From the NCBI RefSeq assembly GCF_013318015.2, contig NZ_CP115843.1:558001-622000 (forward strand): a DNA stretch of 64,000 bases. The letters are read 5' to 3'. This stretch comes from Agrobacterium tumefaciens (GTDB lineage: Bacteria > Pseudomonadota > Alphaproteobacteria > Rhizobiales > Rhizobiaceae). Both the position numbers and the translations under genes were made by a program. Positions 15,942-23,643 of the stretch are shown piece after piece. Each line of letters begins with the position of its first letter. Position 1 is the first letter of the stretch. Below the pieces are notes generated by a model, which was given only the letters and a program-made list of their open reading frames with translations, was not told the DNA's origin and did no database searches.

Positions 15942-17861
15942 ATGCCTGAAATTTTGCCTATCGAAGAGCAGGGCAAGCTGCAGCTTGAGGCCCTCATTAC
16001 TCTCCTGGATGGTGCAAGCATCGTCATTCACGGAATGGACGGCAGGATCAAGGGCTGGACCGCGGGTAGTGAACATCTTTATGGCTGGAGTAAAAACGAG
16101 GCGCTTGGAAAAATTGTCCACCAGCTTCTCTCCACCCAGTTCCCGATGCCGCTTTCGGAGCTCAGACGGCGTGTTTCCCGACAGGGATCATGGAGCGGCG
16201 AAGTCGTTCATTACCATAAGAATGGTCACAAACTTCTGATCGCAACGCGATGGTCATTTGTCGATTTCGGCGGCGACCAGGCACCTGTGGTGGTTCAGAC
16301 AAACAATGATGTGACGGACTTGAAAAGAATGCAGGACGAACTGGCCCGGCGCGAGGCGCACCTTCTTTCCATTCTGGAAACCGTTCCCGATGCGATGGTT
16401 GTCATCGACGACCGGGGCATCATCTCATCCTTTAGCGCGGCGGCTCAACGGCTGTTTGGCTACGAAGCGAACGAAGTCGTAGGGCATAATGTACGGGTGC
16501 TAATGCCGGATCCAGACCGGGCCGCGCACAACGGTTATATAGAGCGTTATTTGTCTACCGGGGAAAGGCGGATCATCGGATACGGTAGGGTGGTAACCGG
16601 ACAGCGCAAGGATGGATCACGTTTTCCGATGGAGCTGTCGATAGGTGAGTCGATTGCCGACGGCAATCGTATTTTTACCGGATTTGTCCGCGACCTGACA
16701 AGCCGGCAAAAAGTAGAGGAGGAGTTGCGCCAGTCGCAAAAAATGGAAGCGATTGGTCAACTGACCGGCGGTCTGGCGCACGACTTCAATAACCTTCTCA
16801 CTGTCATCAGCGGCAACCTTGAAATGGCAGAAAGCATGCTCCGCGACGAAGGCGTTCGACGTCTGCTTCGAGAAGCCCAGGATGCCGCTGAGGACGGCGC
16901 GAGGCTGACACGACAGCTTCTGGCCTTTGGCCGCCGCCAGCCGCTCAACCCCCGTAGGGCAGACATAGGTCAACTCATTAGCGGCTTTTCTGAATTGATG
17001 CGACGCACGCTCGGTGAGACAATCGAATTCAAGACGGTCACAACCGGTTCGCAGAACGAGGCCCTGGTCGACAGTTCTCAACTACAAAACGCGCTTTTAA
17101 ACCTCGCTATTAATGCCTGCGATGCCATGCCAAAGGGTGGAACCCTGACAATAGAGATAGCGCCGGTCAAATTTGATATAGACCATGCGCGAATGTTCCC
17201 GAATATAAAGCCGGGTAATTATGTGCAGATTTCGGTCACCGATACGGGAACGGGTATGACGCCGGAGGTCAAAGACAAGGCATTCGAACCTTTTTTCACC
17301 ACTAAAGACGTCGGAGCCGGGACGGGTCTGGGGTTAAGCATGGTCTATGGCTTTGCCAGACAGTCGGGTGGCAATGTCCAGCTTTACAGCGAATTGGGGC
17401 GGGGGACGACGGTGCGGATTTTTCTTCCTGCGGCCCCGAACATTGCCATACCGTCGGAGGACGCCACCAATGATCCACCAGTCACAATTGCTTGCGGCAG
17501 CAGGGAACGAATTCTCGTCGTTGAGGACGATGCCCGCGTCCGTCGTATCGCGGTCGCGCGACTTGTTGCTCTTGGCTATGGCGTTGTGGAAGCCTCCAAC
17601 GGCGTCGAGGCTCTCGAGCAGCTTGAACGCCATCCCGATATTGACCTCCTTTTTTCCGACGTCGTGATGCCAGGTGGCATGGCGGGCGATGAGCTTGCAG
17701 ACCGTGCCCGGGGTTTGCGACCGGACATCAAGGTTCTGTTTACGTCGGGTTATGCCGAACCGGCTGTTGCCGGGCGGCAGTTGGCGGCCAAGGGAAGGTG
17801 GCTAAGAAAACCCTATACCGCCCGCGAACTGGCGGTGAGCCTGCGCGAAATCCTGGATTAG
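15942..17861 (+). CDS. fixL: Hybrid oxygen-sensor histidine kinase, FixL-like (haem PAS)
   Basis: 639 residues: PAS 1 (about 15-125), PAS 2 (about 140-255), the histidine kinase with phosphorylated H280 in LAHDFNN, an ATPase domain ([21 protein letters not shown]) and a C-terminal receiver with D573. PAS 2 is strikingly FixL-like: H196 in [10 protein letters not shown] matches the haem-ligating histidine, and R202 and R216 match the two arginines that sense oxygen (R206 and R220 of Bradyrhizobium FixL). It should bind haem b and stop phosphorylation when oxygen is bound. The added receiver is the hybrid hFixL layout known from Rhizobium. No membrane helix is seen, so it is cytoplasmic. Partners are the response regulator at 14308 and FixK. 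Confidence 0.88.
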   Translation: MPEILPIEEQGKLQLEALITLLDGASIVIHGMDGRIKGWTAGSEHLYGWSKNEALGKIVHQLLSTQFPMPLSELRRRVSRQGSWSGEVVHYHKNGHKLLIATRWSFVDFGGDQAPVVVQTNNDVTDLKRMQDELARREAHLLSILETVPDAMVVIDDRGIISSFSAAAQRLFGYEANEVVGHNVRVLMPDPDRAAHNGYIERYLSTGERRIIGYGRVVTGQRKDGSRFPMELSIGESIADGNRIFTGFVRDLTSRQKVEEELRQSQKMEAIGQLTGGLAHDFNNLLTVISGNLEMAESMLRDEGVRRLLREAQDAAEDGARLTRQLLAFGRRQPLNPRRADIGQLISGFSELMRRTLGETIEFKTVTTGSQNEALVDSSQLQNALLNLAINACDAMPKGGTLTIEIAPVKFDIDHARMFPNIKPGNYVQISVTDTGTGMTPEVKDKAFEPFFTTKDVGAGTGLGLSMVYGFARQSGGNVQLYSELGRGTTVRIFLPAAPNIAIPSEDATNDPPVTIACGSRERILVVEDDARVRRIAVARLVALGYGVVEASNGVEALEQLERHPDIDLLFSDVVMPGGMAGDELADRARGLRPDIKVLFTSGYAEPAVAGRQLAAKGRWLRKPYTARELAVSLREILD

Positions 17862-18038
17862 ACTGCTGTAGGCGGTAAGTGGCGTCGTTCTTACTTCATA
17901 TAATAGCCGTTGCTGGGAAGACCGACAGCGGCAATGACAGGATGACGTCCGATAACTATCGCCGCACTCCCATTACTACGAAAGCAACCCAGCCAAATCG
18001 CTCAGTATCAGCCATTGTCCGGAAGCGTGCCCTTTTTT

Positions 18039-18245
18039 TCAATCGCGGTCGTCGGTCAGGGGCAGTGCCTGAGCTCGGCGGCGTACGTCGACCTCCAAGG
18101 TACCTGAGACGATTGCGCCCATTGCGAGCAATGCGAAGGTCGCGTTGGCCAGCCAGCCAATTACGGGAATGAAGTTCAAGAGGGCCATCACGGCCAGCCC
18201 TGTGAGGAGCTCGCCTATCTGGGTGAACATGCACTTGCGCCCCAT
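18039..18245 (-). CDS. Small hydrophobic protein or remnant of a membrane protein
   Basis: A 68-codon frame with two hydrophobic stretches (LLTGLAVMALLNFIPVIGWL and ATFALLAMGAIVSG) joined by a short turn, then a charged tail. The middle looks like the C-terminal part of a membrane protein. Its first codons lie over the start of the LysR remnant on the other strand, so the joint near 18,200 is probably a break point and the upstream part of the original gene is missing. Function unknown. Confidence 0.35.
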   Translation of the reverse strand: MGRKCMFTQIGELLTGLAVMALLNFIPVIGWLANATFALLAMGAIVSGTLEVDVRRRAQALPLTDDRD

Positions 18246-18395
18246 ATTGCCTCAGGCGATCTCATTCCTGTTTTGGAAGACTGGTCTCCCGAATATCCGG
18301 GACTTAGCCTTTATTTCTCGCAACGGCGACACATGCCAGCCAAACTGCGTGCCTTCATCGAACTGATCCGAGAGCGTTCGACTAGCGATAACTGA
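18204..18395 (+). pseudogene. 3' remnant of a LysR-family regulator gene
   Basis: The frame from 18204 to the TGA at 18393 has no start codon at its head and encodes EELAYLGEHALAPHIASGD, then LIPVLEDWSPEYPGLSLYF and SQRRHMPAKLRAFIELIRER. This is the typical C-terminal end of the LysR effector domain (usual form: VPVLEDWxPxxPGxxLYYPSRRQ). The other 220 or so residues, with the helix-turn-helix, are gone. Upstream sequence does not continue the family, which places a junction close to 18,200. Confidence 0.75.
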
Positions 18396-18591
18396 TAACC
18401 AGAGTCTATCTTACTCCTTAACCGCGTCGTTGGTTCATAGCTCTTCAACGCGAATACCGCCGCAAATTGTTTCCATTTTCAAGTTGCGGACGTAGCTTGG
18501 CGGGAAGTCTCCCGATCAATGCGCGGGCGACTCTCAGATGCAGATCGTCCCTAGGTGAGGCTGGATGATGCAGGTAAAGGTCTCGGCCGCT

Positions 18592-18855
18592 TCAAACATC
18601 GGCGTGCTTTATGACGTGAGGCGCCCAGGTGGATCGCGAGATTTCGTCTTCGGTCGGGTTCACCGTGTCATACTCCTCCAACAGCGTTAGGAACGCACTA
18701 TTTGAATGCATGATATCCTCAGGCTTGAGGAATCCCCACTCACATTCCTCGCAATGCGCATAGATCATCTGCCGGGTCACGTCCTTCTGGAGATAAAGGC
18801 GGCCCTGATTGTCACACTGTGGGCAGGTCCCGACATAATAGAGTCTCGCCATCAA
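18592..18855 (-). CDS. Small hypothetical protein with two CxxC pairs
   Basis: 87 residues. Two cysteine pairs, CPQC (12 residues from the start) and CEEC (about 25 residues later), suggest a small zinc ribbon; the rest is acidic. The start overlaps the stop of the upstream gene at 18852 by four bases (ATGA), which is typical of coupled translation and supports both frames. I do not recognise the family. It lies in the mosaic area between the LysR remnant and the IS30 element. Confidence 0.5.
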   Translation of the reverse strand: MMARLYYVGTCPQCDNQGRLYLQKDVTRQMIYAHCEECEWGFLKPEDIMHSNSAFLTLLEEYDTVNPTEDEISRSTWAPHVIKHADV

Positions 18856-19055
18856 TGATTGCCGCTCCCGCCATCCAAGCCGGTGTCGTTGCAGCCGCCG
18901 GTATGTGGAAGGTAGTCGTGACCGCCAGAGCTATCCGTAACGCCGCTGCCGAACACTCGCCGCAATCCCTCTCTCCGAGGCCAGATGAAGACCAACAGCA
19001 CGAGCAGGACCAAGGCGAAGCTACCAGCCATCATGAATTGCAACAACAATTCCAA
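18852..19055 (-). CDS. Small single-helix membrane protein
   Basis: 67 codons from a TTG at 19055, or 60 from an ATG at 19034. One strong transmembrane helix (AGSFALVLLVLLVFIWP) is followed by a Gly/His/Asp-rich tail (SSGGHDYLPHTGG, GLDGGSGNH). The order N-terminal helix plus glycine-rich tail is common among small rhizobial membrane proteins of unknown role. Its stop overlaps the start of the zinc-ribbon-like gene, so the two are likely a coupled pair. Confidence 0.4.
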   Translation of the reverse strand: MELLLQFMMAGSFALVLLVLLVFIWPRREGLRRVFGSGVTDSSGGHDYLPHTGGCNDTGLDGGSGNH

Positions 19056-19453
19056 GTCTCCTCACTGCGTGATTTCACGGCTAGCATAGTCCGATCAGCA
19101 TGAGATGGAACCAGAAAGAGACCGGGTAAGCCGCCGAATTGCATAAGTTCCCAGCATATATCTATAGCCGATAAACTCTCCTGCATCCAAGTTGATATTG
19201 AGGGGGCATCGATATGCTGGCTGGATGCGCGTTTTAAGTTCAACCATCCTGCAATACTGTGGATCGGATACCGGGTGTTTTCTCAGGACTAAGAAACGGA
19301 TGATTTTACCGGTAGCAAATTCAGCTGAAACGTAACCCAGCATCGTACGGTGGGGGGCATTATCGGGGGAGGACGTGCCTGAAGGCCAATTTCACTGGCT
19401 TACAGTTTCCGGACGTGGGTTAGATGAAGTGCCAGTGGGGGAGAATCTTCCCG
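19056..19453. other. Intergenic region left of the IS30 element
   Basis: About 400 bases. An 82-codon minus-strand frame at 19095-19343 has no ribosome site or family resemblance. No promoter or hairpin was recognised. Confidence 0.3.
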
Positions 19454-20536
19454 AAGTGCATCATGCCTGTTTTGAGGGTAGGGGATCAGGCCTCTCCTTG
19501 CAAATGTGCCATGAACGCTTCGGTTGGCGTCTTGTAGCCTAGGCACTTTCTGGGTTGGTTGTTGATATGACGCGTGAGGTGGAGAAGGTCGCGCTGTGAC
19601 ACGACTGCCAGGTCTGTGCTGCCTGGCAGGAAGCGTCGAATTCGCTTGTTGGTATTCTCGACGGTCCCTTTTTGCCAGGGCGCGCTTGGATCGCAGAACC
19701 AGCTTCGTGCGCCAATTCCATCCTCCAAAGCCCGGAATGCAGCAAACTCCGTGCCGCGATCGAAGGTAAAACTCTGGCGCGCGAATGCGGGCAGGGACGA
19801 GAACGCACGCACGATCTTGTCCATGATCGGGCGCGAATGCCGGCTCGGGTTTTTGATCAGCACCGTGTAGCGGCTTTTGCGCTCTACAAGTGATGTTACA
19901 TTGGCATGTCCAAACGGACGCTCGAATATGATGAGGTCACCCTCCCAGTGCCCGAACTGCGATCTGTCTCCAATAAAATCAGGCCTTTGCGATATGCGAT
20001 GGCTCGCGGGGAATACGCCGTCGCGAGGCTTCCTTGAGCCCCGTGGGCGACGTTTGCGACGCGCTTCCGGCAGGTATCTATAGAGACCGAGTTCGTAATC
20101 TTCCTTGCTGTAGATGAACCGGTAGATCGTTTCTGCAGACACGCGAACGGGGCTTCTTCTTTCCGACAGCAGACGTCCGGCGATCTGCTCTGGAGACCAC
20201 CGAGCCTCCAGTTGACTGATAACTTCAGCACGAAGATCTGGATGGCGTCGAAGCTTTCTCAGACGCCGCCGACGTTCGCGCGTAATCTCATCAGCAATGG
20301 TCGGAAAGTAGCCGCTGTATTCAGGAAGTTCCTGATCGCGGAACGTGTTTCGACGGATCTCCCGATAGATCGTCGATCGGTGGCGTCCTAGCCGACGGGC
20401 CATTTCATTGACAGCAAGTTTCTGCTCTACGAAGCGATGAAGAAGACGACGATCGGCGAGGGTCATTTGCTGATAACAGTCAGACATGCCAAAATCTCCA
20501 AAGTGAAGCCATTGAAAATATTGGCATGTCGCACTT
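19454..20536 (-). mobile_element. IS30-family insertion sequence
   Basis: A complete element of about 1.08 kb. The outer ends are imperfect inverted repeats: AAGTGCATCATGCC at 19454-19467 and, read on the minus strand, AAGTGCGACATGCC at 20536-20523 (12 of 14 match). The transposase stop is 32 bases inside the left end and its start 49 bases inside the right end, the compact layout of the family. The exact outer base and target duplication could not be fixed. Confidence 0.75.
19486..20487 (-). CDS. IS30-family transposase
   Basis: 333 residues. The N-terminal helix-turn-helix LAVNEMARRLGRHRSTIYREIRRN is the hallmark of IS30 transposases, followed by WSPEQIAGRLL and the DDE domain: HWEGDLIIF (first D), TFDRGTEF (second D) and KGTVENTNKRIRRFLP (E). 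The tail RKCLGYKTPTEAF is also typical. Start ATG 20487 is chosen since the family begins just before the helix-turn-helix; the frame is open 38 codons further upstream through the element end. No frameshift is seen, so it should be active. Confidence 0.95.
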   Translation of the reverse strand: MSDCYQQMTLADRRLLHRFVEQKLAVNEMARRLGRHRSTIYREIRRNTFRDQELPEYSGYFPTIADEITRERRRRLRKLRRHPDLRAEVISQLEARWSPEQIAGRLLSERRSPVRVSAETIYRFIYSKEDYELGLYRYLPEARRKRRPRGSRKPRDGVFPASHRISQRPDFIGDRSQFGHWEGDLIIFERPFGHANVTSLVERKSRYTVLIKNPSRHSRPIMDKIVRAFSSLPAFARQSFTFDRGTEFAAFRALEDGIGARSWFCDPSAPWQKGTVENTNKRIRRFLPGSTDLAVVSQRDLLHLTRHINNQPRKCLGYKTPTEAFMAHLQGEA

Positions 20537-20552
20537 GGAAATAGAATGTACC

Positions 20553-20566
20553 CGGCTACATACGAT
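20553..20566 (+). repeat. Left 14-base direct repeat flanking the ISNCY element
   Basis: CGGCTACATACGAT occurs here and again at 22158-22171, just outside the two ends of the ISNCY element. It is best read as the target duplication made on insertion. Confidence 0.7.
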
Positions 20567-22157
20567 GTGGCGGGAGAGTTGAAATGTCCGCCGGTTTGCA
20601 AAGTAGAAATGTCCGATCAGCCCCGATCTGAGCGGCTGATCCCGATTGCAAGATCAGATCGGGGCTGGTGGTAAACACACCTCTTCGGCTTTAGCGTTGA
20701 GACGCCTCACTCAGCAGCCTGCTGCCGCGACAGCGCCTTCTTTCGCCGCGAAATTACAGCCGGATCGTTGGTGAAGTCTTTGCGGCGACCGGGTCCACGA
20801 ACGCGTTTGACATAACCATTCTTGTCGCTGTTGCTCTTCACCTCAGGTTTTGCCTGCGCGTCCTGGCGTTCTTTGATATAGGCCAAAACATCGCCGAGCC
20901 GCTTGTTCTCGGTGATCGCCGCATGCGTCACCCGCTGATCCTTGGCAAACACCGTGTAGGGCAGGTAATGCCCTTTCCAGCGCACATCCATTCGGCCATC
21001 GGCATAGGCGTAGGTCTCGACATATTTGCCAACAAGGCCACGCGTGACGTCGCTTTCTTCCAGCATGATCCGCTGTCGCTCATAGGAAAATGTCAGCTGC
21101 GATCCGACATAACGCTGTTCTCGCTTGCAGAGGATCTCTTTCAATCGATCCGACGCCAGGTTCATCGGTCGATGCAAATCCTCGGATCGGGCAGGGCAAA
21201 CCGCAAAACGGGCGTTGTAGTCCTCCATAAAGCCGGGCAAAAAAGCATTGCCAGCCTCCATGCTGTCGATGCCAGCCAACCGCAATTCCTTGACCAGACG
21301 GTCCTGAAGCGTCCGGTTCATCCGCTCAACGCGACCTTTGGCCTGGCTCGAATTTGCACAGAGAATTTCTATATTTAGCTCGCAAAGCGCTCGCCCGAAC
21401 TGCGTCATGCCCTGACCACCTCTGGCATCCTTCTTTGCCACCCGAAACACCGAATGTTTGTCGGAATAAAAGGCAATCGGCGCGCCGTGGCACTGGAGAT
21501 AGAGCTCCAATGCCTCGAAGTAAGTGAAGGCACTTTCGGACCGCACAAAGCGCAATTGCATCAGCTTGCCGGTCGCGTCATCAACGAACACCAGCAGTGA
21601 GCAGGGTGGTCCGCGATCCTCAAACCAACGATGCTCCGACCCATCAATCTGCACCAGTTCGCCATAGGCCTCGCGTCGCAACCGTGGCCGATGAAACGTC
21701 CGGCGCTGCTTGCGCGACAGCCAAATGCCAGCATCGACCATCCAGTTGCGCACCGTCTCGCGCGACACAGACAAGCCATCGCGCTCAGCCAGCTTCTCCG
21801 TCGCCAATGTCGGCCCAAAATCCGCATAACGTTCCCGAACCAGCGCCACCGCATAATCACGAACCCCGTCACTGATCCGGTTGTTGGACGGCCGGCCGAT
21901 CGCCTTGTGCCGGATCGACGCAGCGCCGCCACTCCGTATTCGGTCCAGCAGCCGACGCACCTGGCGCTCACTCAGATCAAGAACATGCGCCGCAGACACC
22001 GTCGTCATCCGCCCGGAAACAACCTTCGACAAAACCTCGATCCGCTGCAGATCGCGCTCGCTCATCGCTATCAATCCCATCTGCAATCTCCCAGATGCCA
22101 ATCAGACCCGGGGAGTGTGACATTCCAACTTTGCAGAAACAGGACACTTTAACTTTG
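20567..22157 (-). mobile_element. ISNCY-family (IS1202-like) insertion sequence
   Basis: About 1.59 kb between the 14-base direct repeats. Each end has two copies of a motif close to GCAAAGTnGAAATGTCC: GAGAGTTGAAATGTCC and TTGCAAAGTAGAAATGTCC on the left, and, read inward from the right, GCAAAGTTAAAGTGTCC and GCAAAGTTGGAATGTC. These repeated inverted ends are probable transposase-binding sites. The element lies only about 30 bases from the end of the IS30 copy. Confidence 0.75.
20707..22080 (-). CDS. ISNCY-family transposase (integrase catalytic core)
   Basis: 457 residues. Two helix-turn-helix parts (SAAHVLDLSERQVRRLLDRI and the VSRETVRNWM segment) precede an integrase core with QIDGSEHRWF (first D), FYSDKHSVFR (second D) and AKGRVERMNRTLQDRL (E), the pattern of the ISNCY/IS1202 group so common in rhizobia. 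The C-terminal part is basic. ATG 22080 has GGGAG seven bases ahead; the TTG at 22101 is a weaker choice. No interruption is seen. Confidence 0.93.
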   Translation of the reverse strand: MGLIAMSERDLQRIEVLSKVVSGRMTTVSAAHVLDLSERQVRRLLDRIRSGGAASIRHKAIGRPSNNRISDGVRDYAVALVRERYADFGPTLATEKLAERDGLSVSRETVRNWMVDAGIWLSRKQRRTFHRPRLRREAYGELVQIDGSEHRWFEDRGPPCSLLVFVDDATGKLMQLRFVRSESAFTYFEALELYLQCHGAPIAFYSDKHSVFRVAKKDARGGQGMTQFGRALCELNIEILCANSSQAKGRVERMNRTLQDRLVKELRLAGIDSMEAGNAFLPGFMEDYNARFAVCPARSEDLHRPMNLASDRLKEILCKREQRYVGSQLTFSYERQRIMLEESDVTRGLVGKYVETYAYADGRMDVRWKGHYLPYTVFAKDQRVTHAAITENKRLGDVLAYIKERQDAQAKPEVKSNSDKNGYVKRVRGPGRRKDFTNDPAVISRRKKALSRQQAAE

Positions 22158-22171
22158 CGGCTACATACGAT
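22158..22171 (+). repeat. Right 14-base direct repeat flanking the ISNCY element
   Basis: CGGCTACATACGAT, identical to the copy at 20553-20566. It marks the right outer edge of the insertion. Confidence 0.7.
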
Positions 22172-22229
22172 AATCGCATAACATATATTATGGAACTTGA
22201 TTTATCGAAAAGGCGATGTTCTTTTGTAA

Positions 22230-22295
22230 AAACGGAACCAGGTATGGCCCAAACAGCGGGCTTTTGGCCCAAAACGGAGCCTGGCGTGGCCCAAC
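22230..22295. repeat. Two direct repeats around a short palindrome
   Basis: Two copies of AAACGGAnCCnGGnnTGGCCCAA stand 42 bases apart (22230-22253 and 22272-22294). Between them lies TTTTGG-C-CCAAAA (22262-22274). Repeats like these are typical of transposase-binding ends of insertion sequences, so this may be the remnant end of a lost element, but no transposase belongs to it. Confidence 0.4.
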
Positions 22296-22319
22296 TCAAA
22301 CAGTTGCGTAGAAGCAATG

Positions 22320-22784
22320 TCATTTTGGGTTGGTCGGATACAGACGAACCTCGACGGTGACGAACCCCAGCCATCGACAACGCCTACCTAAGACATCTGG
22401 AAAGCTGTTTTCAGTTGGCGTGTGACCGTGTACGACCAGTCGTTCAAACGGCAAATCGTGGTCCAGAAAACCTTCTCTGATCCATCTCAGGTCACGGGGG
22501 TCTTGTTGGTCAAGTGGAACCCCAGGCCGAATACCAGCCTGGACGAAGCAAAGGTTGTCGTTGATGATTTTATCGGCTGCCCCGTTCAGCAGTTCCTGGT
22601 GATGACTGAACTGCTCAACAAGGGCATCTTGGATATCATCCAGTTTGCCTGGCCGGTTCGGCAGATAGCTGTCAATCGTCGCCATGCCACCCATCTGCGT
22701 CAGCCAATATGTGATCAGATTGTCGGTATATAAGCCGTTCATGAACGCGCTCAGGGTACGTCCCCAATCTCCGCAATAAGATCG
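22320..22784 (-). pseudogene. 3' remnant of a PPP-family metallophosphatase gene
   Basis: The frame is open from 22784 and encodes YCGDWGRTLSAF, GGMATIDSYLPNRPG, DNLCFVQAGIRPGVPL, DLRWIREGFL and VVHGHTPTE. The last block is a metal- and phosphate-binding motif of PPP-type serine/threonine phosphatases. The N-terminal half with GDxxDRG and GNHE is missing. After HGHTPTENSFPDV the family sequence continues only in another frame (VDGWGSSPSRFV), so there is also a frameshift near the end. A second, better kept remnant of the same family lies at 41160. Confidence 0.75.
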
Positions 22785-22874
22785 TTATGTCGTACAAGTG
22801 ACATGATCAAGGCAACGTTATCACCGTTGAAAAGAACTAACGAACCGCCTGATCTTTATCTCAGCAGATATACT

Positions 22875-23207
22875 TCAGCCTACTCGCGATCCAGAGAACG
22901 ACATGTGTTGTAGGCTTTTCGCCCCAACCCTGCTTCGGTCGATCCGGTGCTCGATTGTTCGAGGCGATAATTCCAATCTGACACCGACTTCCTTCTGCGT
23001 CGCATCTATCGTCAGAAGCTGGAGGATACTCAGATCAACGCCGTCAACTTTGGACCTTGGAACCTCCCGTGGTAGCCGGTCAATCTTCACGAGCAGGGTG
23101 AAGCGAAAACAAGGGCATATATCCGTAAATAGCAAAGCCCCTATGAAATGTAGCCGTAACCGATTTGCGGACGATGCCGACATCACAAACATGAGTAAAA
23201 AATACAA
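22875..23207 (-). pseudogene. Degenerate LuxR-type helix-turn-helix remnant
   Basis: The minus frame contains LLTIDATQKEVGVRLELSPR followed by TIEHRIDRSRVGAKSLQHM. This fits the LuxR/GerE DNA-binding domain of a group of rhizobial regulators (usual form: ATQKEIAARLGLSPRTVEHRI). Sequence before and after does not continue the family and the frame has no good start, so I read it as a decayed fragment. It lies in the AT-richer stretch ahead of the RTX genes. Confidence 0.5.
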
Positions 23208-23358
23208 CTTTCTATTGAAACCTGTACGAAAACCGGGTTTAAGATTTTTGGTGCCCCGTTCTCAGTTGGTTGAAATAATACTGGGACGGGCGGGTCAGAG
23301 GTTCTGCTGGTTACTGATGATAGTAGTGTCGGCGATAATATATCACTAGGAGGACAAA

Positions 23359-23628
23359 GTGTTCTTGACTATCAAGGAATATCTCCTAAGCGAACGATTT
23401 TTTTTGGACGCTTTATTATCTGCCTGTTTGTATTTTTGTTTCTTTTATTACGTGCCTTACTTAGTGAAATCCACTTTTTCCGGGGAAATAAAAACCGGGA
23501 TCGGCTCATATAGAGCTGCAGAGAAACCGTTCAAATATTTTTCTTTTCTTCTCTTCAACGTAGCACTGTTCCTCATCACAGGATTTGGTGCGTTTGTAAT
23601 TCTTCGTCACAGATATGGATTTTTCTAA
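23359..23628 (+). CDS. Small two-helix membrane protein coupled to the RTX gene
   Basis: 89 residues from a GTG start with a very strong ribosome site, TAGGAGGA, five to six bases ahead. Two hydrophobic helices (FFLDALLSACLYFCFFYYVPYLV and FSFLLFNVALFLITGFGAFVIL) are separated by about 25 polar residues; the short ends are basic. It stops 15 bases before the start of the giant RTX gene, so the two are almost surely co-transcribed. I know no family for it. Given the neighbour, a role in export, membrane protection or immunity is possible but only inferred. Confidence 0.65.
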   Translation: MFLTIKEYLLSERFFLDALLSACLYFCFFYYVPYLVKSTFSGEIKTGIGSYRAAEKPFKYFSFLLFNVALFLITGFGAFVILRHRYGFF

Positions 23629-23643
23629 GTAGGGGGTGGTGAT

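Noticed and set aside
22903-23349. 148-codon plus-strand frame ahead of the RTX genes
   Set aside because: It is Ser/Arg/Cys-rich, lies antisense to the LuxR-like remnant, and has no ribosome site.
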